Shown piece by piece: positions 1 to 5,137 of a stretch of 5,137 nt of DNA. Location of the stretch: positions 2,891-8,027 of the forward strand of contig JAUNRD010000067.1 in the NCBI GenBank assembly GCA_030535815.1, in the 5' to 3' direction. The DNA comes from Clostridia bacterium. Lineage in GTDB: Bacteria; Bacillota; Clostridia; CAKSNL01; HGM11501. The position numbers and the translations under genes were made by a program. Positions within the stretch are counted from its first letter, which is position 1, and every line of letters starts with the position of its first letter. The notes under the pieces are model-generated. The model worked only from the letters and a program-made list of their open reading frames with translations. It was not told the DNA's origin and did not search any database.

Positions 1-2306
1 GGATTTTAGACGATAAGCGTTGTCCCACTGGCTGGGCAACAGGCGCACTGGAAAAGGAAGAGAATTTTGATAAAAGAGCCTGGGGAATAACTGAAACACA
101 TGTGGATGTTCCCGGGGGACTTAATGATGCAGCTCTTCTTATTAAGCATCACGTTGCTGATAAGGAAGAGGTTATTGCCGCCATTGCCGTAAGACATAAG
201 GACGGAAAAGGACTTCTTTCAGGTACGGCTTTTGACCTTACGGAAAACATTCAAAACGGAATACTATATTTCACATTGCCACAAGGTATGTGGAGAATTT
301 TTATAATTAAGAAAACAAGAAGCGGAATAAGCCCTTTCTGGGCACGCTTTGTAGATAAATTGAACCCTGAGTCGGTAGAACTTTTAATAGAAAATGTATA
401 TGAAAAGCATTATGCAAACATAAAAGATGACTTCGGAGAAACCTTCGCGGGATTTTTTACCGATGAGCCGGGATTTCATAATAATACCGCTATATCGGGA
501 GGAAGCGGAACTGTTGAAATGGGAGAACTTTACACACATTATCCCTACAGCGATAAGCTGCTTACTCATCTTTCTGAAAAGATGGGGGAAGATTATCTTT
601 TACATCTTCCCGGTCTGTGGGCGAATTTTGAAGACGGTAGGGAATCGACAGTAAGATACCACTATATGGATTTTATAACAAAAGAATACAGAGACAATTT
701 CTGTAACCGACTTGGCTCCTGGTGCCGTGAACACGGTATAAAATATATAGGACATATAATTGAAGATAATCGCAAGGATGCCGAAACCAATGCGGGCTGC
801 GGACACTATTTCAGGGCGCTTGACGGGCAGGATATGTCAGGAATTGATATTGTGTTATCTCAGTTAATTCCGGGAATGAAGGATTGCAACCATACGGCAA
901 ATGTAAGTGCTAAACACGCAAACTACAACTTTTATAAGTATATGCTGGCAAAGCTGGGCTCATCAATGGCGCATCTTGATGAAAAGAAAAATGGCGATGC
1001 AATGTGCGAAATTTTCGGAGCCTTCGGATGGGTTGAAGGCACGAAAACAATGAAGTGGCTTTCGGACCATATGCTTGTCCGTGGCATAAACTTTTTTATT
1101 CCTCACGCCTTTTCCGCAAAGGAAAATGATACAGACTGCCCGCCCATATTTTACTATCGCGGAAAAAATCCGCAGTATAAATATATAGGTAAAATCAGCG
1201 CATATCTTGAAAGATGTGCGGCAATTTTGTCGGGCGGAAAGCACGTGGCAGACTGTGCCATTCTTTATGATGCAGAATTAAAATGGATGAGCAATGACAC
1301 GTTAGGTCTTGAGGATATAGCGAAGGAGCTTTATACAAGGCAGATTGACTATGATATAATTCCGTCTGATTATCTTGATCGTGCGAAGGTTTCTGACGGA
1401 AACCTTATTCTAAACGGAGAAAGCTTTAATACCTTGATTGTGCCCTACGGAAGATTTATGGCAAAAGAAACCGAAGAATTGCTTATAAAACTTAAAAATG
1501 ATGGGGCAGAGGTTATATTTGTAAATTCGCTTCCCGAAAATATAGGAGCAACATTTAAGTGCATAAATATATCTGATTTACCGTCCTATATCAAAAGTAA
1601 AGGTACAGAGTGCGAAATTGACATAGAATCAGAGGATATATGCACATACCATTATGTGAAGGATAATAAAAACATCTATATGCTTACAAACGAGGGCATT
1701 GAAAAAACTCTTAGCTTCAACCTTAAAACAAAGACCAAATTGTCCAAAGCAGCACTTTACGATGGCGCAGAGGATACTTTGACAGAAGCCCAATTTACAG
1801 AAAACGGCATAAAAATTGAGCTTATGCCTTATAATTCCGTTTTTGTAATAGAAGGCGTTTCGGGCGAAAAAGCAAAAATCATAAATGCTGAAAAAGAGCT
1901 TATGCCCGAATGGAAAATATCAACGGCAAAGCCGGGAAGCGATGAATTCAGGGAGTATAAAAATACAGCTTCTCTTTTCAATATTACGGGAAGATACGAG
2001 CTTCCTGACTTTTCGGGACATATAAAATATGAAGCGTCTTTTTCATCTGAAAAAGGAAATCTTATGCTTGATTTAGGTTACGTGGGTGAAATTGCAGAAG
2101 TAAAGCTTAATGGAAAAGATGCGGGAGCAAAAACATTTCCGCCCTATGTATTTGATATATCGGATTATATTGAAAACGGCGAAAACAAAATAGAAATTAC
2201 GGTTACAAACAGTAATGTGTTTGACTTAAAGGATCAGTTTTCAGGATTTATAAGAATTGAGCCATCAGGTATGCTTGGCCCGGTAAAGCTTAAAAAATAT
2301 GAATGA
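1..2306 (+). CDS. GH106-like glycosidase (putative alpha-L-rhamnosidase family), 5'-truncated by window edge
   Basis: The frame is open from nt 3 to the TGA at 2304-2306, giving 767 residues with no start in the window. The GTG at 102 could be read as a start, but conserved-looking sequence (DDKRCPTGWATG, nt 9-44) precedes it and it has no convincing ribosome binding site, so the true start is upstream. Numbering the codon at nt 3-5 as residue 1, the catalytic barrel spans roughly 35-400. It contains FFTDEP (151-156), GHIIED with Glu254 (nt 762-764) and MCEIFGAFGW with Glu336 (nt 1008-1010). These two glutamates are my candidates for acid and base. A Rossmann/glutamine-amidotransferase-like domain follows (about 414-513, YDIIPSDYL and LIVPYGRF). 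A C-terminal GH2-type jelly roll (about 673-767) carries VKLNGKDAG and PPYVFDISDYI. This order is typical of GH106 and related clostridial glycosidases, whose known members release alpha-L-rhamnose. The family call is from motif memory. Substrate and exact family are uncertain, and cell location cannot be judged without the N-terminus. Confidence 0.75.
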   Translation, partial: ILDDKRCPTGWATGALEKEENFDKRAWGITETHVDVPGGLNDAALLIKHHVADKEEVIAAIAVRHKDGKGLLSGTAFDLTENIQNGILYFTLPQGMWRIFIIKKTRSGISPFWARFVDKLNPESVELLIENVYEKHYANIKDDFGETFAGFFTDEPGFHNNTAISGGSGTVEMGELYTHYPYSDKLLTHLSEKMGEDYLLHLPGLWANFEDGRESTVRYHYMDFITKEYRDNFCNRLGSWCREHGIKYIGHIIEDNRKDAETNAGCGHYFRALDGQDMSGIDIVLSQLIPGMKDCNHTANVSAKHANYNFYKYMLAKLGSSMAHLDEKKNGDAMCEIFGAFGWVEGTKTMKWLSDHMLVRGINFFIPHAFSAKENDTDCPPIFYYRGKNPQYKYIGKISAYLERCAAILSGGKHVADCAILYDAELKWMSNDTLGLEDIAKELYTRQIDYDIIPSDYLDRAKVSDGNLILNGESFNTLIVPYGRFMAKETEELLIKLKNDGAEVIFVNSLPENIGATFKCINISDLPSYIKSKGTECEIDIESEDICTYHYVKDNKNIYMLTNEGIEKTLSFNLKTKTKLSKAALYDGAEDTLTEAQFTENGIKIELMPYNSVFVIEGVSGEKAKIINAEKELMPEWKISTAKPGSDEFREYKNTASLFNITGRYELPDFSGHIKYEASFSSEKGNLMLDLGYVGEIAEVKLNGKDAGAKTFPPYVFDISDYIENGENKIEITVTNSNVFDLKDQFSGFIRIEPSGMLGPVKLKKYE

Positions 2307-2310
2307 GGAG
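2306..2310 (+). promoter_or_regulatory. Ribosome binding site for the ceramidase-like gene
   Basis: AGGAG begins on the last base of the upstream TGA stop and sits 8 bases before the ATG at 2319. It fixes that ATG as the start. The whole gap between the two genes is 12 bases, so the downstream gene is probably co-transcribed and may be translationally coupled. Confidence 0.9.
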
Positions 2311-2318
2311 AAATTTAT

Positions 2319-3635
2319 ATGCTTAAAGCAGGATTCGGAAGATGCGATGTTACACCACCGCTTGGTATAAAAATTGGCGGCTATTACAGAGAAAGAATTG
2401 CAGACGGAGTGCTTGATAAGCTGGAAGTAACAGCCCTCGCTCTTGAAAATGAAGGAACAAAAAACCTTCTTATCGGAATTGATAATGAGGGATTAAAGCA
2501 AGGTCTTACCGATGATTTAAGGCATTTTATTTCCGAAAAAACCGATGTTCCCTTTGAAGCTGTTATAATTTCTGCCACCCATAGCCATACAAGCCCTATG
2601 GCGGTTAAGGACAGCGGCGATGAACTTATAGAAAGCTATGTAAGCAATCTTTTCGAGAAAATGACAGAGGCTTCTTGTCTGGCACTTTCAGACCTTAAGG
2701 AGGCGTCCGTTTATACAGGATGCGACTTGGCGAAAAATGTGGCGTTTATAAGGCGTTTCCTTATGAAGGACGGAAGCATAATGACAAATCCCGGGGTTAA
2801 TAATCCCGATATTATTTCTCCCGTCGGGGACGTTGACGAAAGAGTACATACGGTAAGATTTGAAAGAAAAGACGGAGATATCATTTTATTTAGCTTCGGA
2901 AACCATCCCGACACTATATCCGGAACCAAACTTTCAGCCGACTGGCCGGGCATTTCAAGACGGCTCATTGAAGAAGAAAGAAAAAATACAAGGTGTATCT
3001 TTTTTACGGGTGCGGCAGGAGACGTAAATCATATAAATGTGCATCCGGGAAAACAACTTGTTGAAGGAAGGATTTCAGGCTATCTCTATGCTCTTCATAT
3101 TGGCCGTGTTGTTGCCGATGTTGTAAAAAAGGCACTGCAAAATGAAAAAAAGGTTTTAATTGACAAGCTTAAATTTATAAACAGAGACATAAAAATAGCT
3201 TCTGCCATGCCAAAGAAATCGGAGGTACCCGAAGCAAAGAGAATTAAGCAACTTTACGAAGAAGGTAGGTTGACAGAAATTCCTTATTGCGGTACAATGA
3301 TGCATACAACGGTAATTGCGGAAGCACTCCGAATGGTAGAACTTGAAAACGGCCCCGAATACTTTGATATGACGCTTTCGGGGATAGCTATAGGAGATGT
3401 CGCCATAATAGGAATTCCCGGCGAACCCTTTACGGGAATCGGAAGAGCGTTAAAGGAAACTGAAGGATTTTCCGCAGTCATTCCCATAACTCAGGCAAAC
3501 GGCTATGAAGGATATTTTCCGATGCAGGAAGCATATGACGAGGGCGGATATGAGGCGAGAAGCTCTCCCTTCAGGGCAGGCGTGGCAGAACATATTATTG
3601 ACGAAGGAAAAAAGCTTTTGAAAGAACTTAAATAA
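2319..3635 (+). CDS. Neutral/alkaline ceramidase N-terminal-domain family protein (putative metal-dependent hydrolase)
   Basis: This is a complete 438-residue protein. The opening, LKAGFGRCDVTPPLGIKIGGYY, is the usual start of the neutral/alkaline non-lysosomal ceramidase domain (aGxxxxDITPP). The motifs expected to bind zinc are all present: THSHTSP (His88, His90), FGNHPD (His196), IPGEPF (Glu369) and NGYEGYF (Tyr396). In characterised ceramidases zinc is held by two His, one Glu and one Tyr from equivalent motifs, and the nucleophilic Ser lies in GDxSPN. Here that loop reads TGAAGDVNHIN, placing Asn237 at the Ser position. The protein also lacks the C-terminal Ig-like domain and the signal peptide of secreted ceramidases, which are about 650-750 residues. 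It is therefore likely a cytoplasmic metal-dependent hydrolase, and ceramide is an unlikely substrate. It sits 12 bases after a GH106-like gene and 13 bases before a GH78 gene, so a role in processing an acylated or amide-bearing rhamnoside is plausible but inferred. Confidence 0.88.
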   Translation: MLKAGFGRCDVTPPLGIKIGGYYRERIADGVLDKLEVTALALENEGTKNLLIGIDNEGLKQGLTDDLRHFISEKTDVPFEAVIISATHSHTSPMAVKDSGDELIESYVSNLFEKMTEASCLALSDLKEASVYTGCDLAKNVAFIRRFLMKDGSIMTNPGVNNPDIISPVGDVDERVHTVRFERKDGDIILFSFGNHPDTISGTKLSADWPGISRRLIEEERKNTRCIFFTGAAGDVNHINVHPGKQLVEGRISGYLYALHIGRVVADVVKKALQNEKKVLIDKLKFINRDIKIASAMPKKSEVPEAKRIKQLYEEGRLTEIPYCGTMMHTTVIAEALRMVELENGPEYFDMTLSGIAIGDVAIIGIPGEPFTGIGRALKETEGFSAVIPITQANGYEGYFPMQEAYDEGGYEARSSPFRAGVAEHIIDEGKKLLKELK

Positions 3636-3643
3636 GAGGGTGG
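3635..3643 (+). promoter_or_regulatory. Ribosome binding site for the GH78 gene
   Basis: AGAGGGTGG starts on the last base of the upstream TAA stop. Its AGAGG core ends 9 bases before the ATG at 3649. It supports that start and fills the 13-base gap, leaving no space for a terminator or promoter. Confidence 0.8.
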
Positions 3644-3648
3644 ATTTT

Positions 3649-5137
3649 ATGAAATTTAATTCAAAATGGATAACCACGAAAGAGTTTAATGAATTAGGCC
3701 CTATAAATATATATCATAAGGAATATGACAAAAGAGAAATGCCCAAAACTCCAGATGAGCTTATGAATAATCACTGCCACATAAGAAAATGCTTTGAAGG
3801 AAAAAAAGGCAAAAGCTATAAAATGAATATAAGCGCAGATGACTATTACAAGCTTTACATAAACGGCGAGTTTGTATGTCAAGGCCCTGCATCAGGCTAT
3901 GCAGAGGAATACTATTATAACACGGTTGACATTACGTCCTACATAAAGGATGGTAAAAACCTTATAGCGGTGCACGTTTATTATCAGGGCTTCATAAACA
4001 GAGTGTGGACAAGCGGTGATAACCGTCAGGGGCTTATTGCGGATATTTTCGAGGATGATAAATTCCTTTTCGGAACGGATGAAAGCTGGCTTTATTCCTA
4101 TGCAAAGGAATATGTGTCGGGAGGAAGAATCGGTTATTCCACACAGTATCTTGAATTTATAGATTTTAATTTAGCAACACCTGACTGGAACAAGGAAGAA
4201 TTTGACGACAGTAACTATCTTCCTTCCGTAATAAAGGAAAATGATGACCATAATTTCATAGGTGCTGTTCCTACCTTGCAGACTTATACATTAAAGCCGG
4301 CAGTTATTAAAGAACTGAAACCGGGCCACTTTTTCATAGATATGGGAAAGGAATATACAGGTCAGATACACTTCAAGGTAAAAGGTAAAAAGGGAGAGAG
4401 GGTTATTGTCCGCTGCGGAGAAGAGCTTCTTGAGGAAAACAAGGTAAGACATCTTATGCGTTGCAACTGTCGCTATGAGGAAGCGCTGACGCTGTCAGGC
4501 GGTGTTGATGAAGCACTGTTTTATGACTATAAGGCATTCCGCTATGCCGAAATAATATCAGAGGGAGATGCGGCTGAAATTACGGACATCGATATGTTTG
4601 TGCGCCACTATCCCTTCAGCGATGAGGCATATTCCGTTAAGTGCTCAGAGCCTCTTATAGAAGATATCTGGAAAATTTGTGCACAGGCACTAAAAATAGG
4701 TGTTCAGGAAGCATATCTTGACTGCCCCTCAAGAGAAAAGGGACAGTATCTTGGGGACTTCGTGGTAACGGGGCTTGCTCATATGTATCTTACGGGTGAT
4801 AGTAATCTTTATAAAAAAGCCCTTATGGAATTTGCTTATTCACAAAAAATTTGCAAGGGAATGATGGCAATAGCCCCTGCTTCAACAATGCAGGAAATTG
4901 CGGACTATTCGCTTTTATATCCTCATGCTGTGTATAACTATTATAAGTATACGGGTGATGATAAAACCGTAAGAGAGCTTATACCCGTGATGGACGGAAT
5001 TTTAGAGCATTTCAGACAGTTTGTGGGCGAAAATGGGTTATTATGCGGAGTTAAGGATAAATGGAATCTTGTTGACTGGCCCGAAAATCTTCGTGACGAT
5101 TATGATTTCCTTGTTACAAATCCTCCCCAGGAGACAG
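3649..5137 (+). CDS. GH78 alpha-L-rhamnosidase, 3'-truncated by window edge
   Basis: An ATG with a good ribosome binding site opens a frame of 496 codons that runs off the right edge without a stop. GH78 enzymes hydrolyse terminal alpha-L-rhamnose from oligosaccharides and glycosides. The N-terminus (SKWIT, then HIRKCFE near residue 45) and a jelly-roll domain with YYKLYINGEFV and VDITSYIKDGKN (about 60-115) match the rhamnosidase N-terminal region. Next comes a concanavalin-like domain (about 225-305) with FIDMGKEYTGQI and DYKAFRYAEI. The (alpha/alpha)6 barrel then starts, with the signature DCPSREKGQYLGD at 358-370. Asp358, Glu363 and Asp370 keep the exact spacing of the acidic residues in DCPQR(D/E)RxGWTGD, and Tyr367 replaces the usual Trp. 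LVDWPENLRDDYDF at 474-487 is also typical. The catalytic base and C-terminal domain lie beyond the window; full-length members usually exceed 700 residues. There is no signal peptide, and 11 cysteines are present, which fits the cytoplasm. Confidence 0.92.
   Translation, partial: MKFNSKWITTKEFNELGPINIYHKEYDKREMPKTPDELMNNHCHIRKCFEGKKGKSYKMNISADDYYKLYINGEFVCQGPASGYAEEYYYNTVDITSYIKDGKNLIAVHVYYQGFINRVWTSGDNRQGLIADIFEDDKFLFGTDESWLYSYAKEYVSGGRIGYSTQYLEFIDFNLATPDWNKEEFDDSNYLPSVIKENDDHNFIGAVPTLQTYTLKPAVIKELKPGHFFIDMGKEYTGQIHFKVKGKKGERVIVRCGEELLEENKVRHLMRCNCRYEEALTLSGGVDEALFYDYKAFRYAEIISEGDAAEITDIDMFVRHYPFSDEAYSVKCSEPLIEDIWKICAQALKIGVQEAYLDCPSREKGQYLGDFVVTGLAHMYLTGDSNLYKKALMEFAYSQKICKGMMAIAPASTMQEIADYSLLYPHAVYNYYKYTGDDKTVRELIPVMDGILEHFRQFVGENGLLCGVKDKWNLVDWPENLRDDYDFLVTNPPQET

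Noticed and set aside
427..654. 75-codon + strand frame overlapping the first gene
   Set aside because: It is in another frame within the catalytic domain of the GH106-like gene, where FTDEP and neighbouring sequence show the real frame.
963..1244. 93-codon open frame on the minus strand
   Set aside because: It lies entirely inside the GH106-like gene, antisense to the segment holding the candidate catalytic Glu at 1008-1010. It shows no recognisable domain.
2790..2825. CCCGGGG and TAATAATCCCGATATTA segments that could form a hairpin, considered as a terminator
   Set aside because: It lies inside an intact conserved coding frame, has no following T-run, and the palindromes are short enough to arise by chance.
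2711..2968. 85-codon open frame on the minus strand
   Set aside because: It is antisense to the ceramidase-like gene across the GNHPD metal-site region and has no independent protein features.
3411..3418. Short palindrome GGAATTCC considered as an operator
   Set aside because: It encodes part of the conserved IPGEP motif within the ceramidase-like gene and is too short to support as a regulatory site.
3450..3677. Minus-strand open frame crossing the junction of the second and third genes
   Set aside because: It overlaps the conserved C-terminal NGYEGYF region, the ribosome binding site and the start of the GH78 gene. All of these are better explained on the + strand.

Overview
The window is wall-to-wall coding on the + strand. 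It holds three co-directional genes: one cut by the left edge (1-2306), one complete (2319-3635) and one cut by the right edge (3649-5137). The gaps are only 12 and 13 bases, each filled by a ribosome binding site. There is no room for an internal promoter or terminator, so this is the middle of an operon. The moderately AT-rich sequence, heavy use of ATA and AGA codons, strong AGGAG-type ribosome binding sites and tight packing suggest a low-to-mid GC Firmicute of the Clostridia type, probably a carbohydrate-degrading gut or anaerobic bacterium. That placement is inferred from composition, not from a marker gene.

Layout: (1) The C-terminal ~767 residues of a large multi-domain glycosidase resembling GH106 (alpha-L-rhamnosidase-related). 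Its reading frame is open to the left edge, so its start is outside the window. (2) A complete 438-residue protein of the neutral/alkaline ceramidase N-terminal-domain superfamily. It is short, lacks a signal peptide, keeps the probable zinc ligands, and has Asn where true ceramidases carry the catalytic Ser. (3) The first 496 residues of a GH78 alpha-L-rhamnosidase, with the family's acidic active-site signature clearly visible. The catalytic base region lies past the right edge.

Taken together, this looks like a rhamnoside or complex-glycan utilisation operon. Two unrelated rhamnosidase-type families flank a ceramidase-like metal hydrolase. The two visible N-termini have no export signals and the GH78 protein is cysteine-rich, so the pathway probably works in the cytoplasm on imported oligosaccharides or glycoconjugates. 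The most interesting open question is the substrate of the ceramidase-like enzyme. Its nucleophile substitution and its position between two glycosidases argue for a reaction other than ceramide hydrolysis, perhaps deacylation of a sugar or aglycone. No RNA genes, mobile elements, CRISPR arrays or significant repeats were seen.
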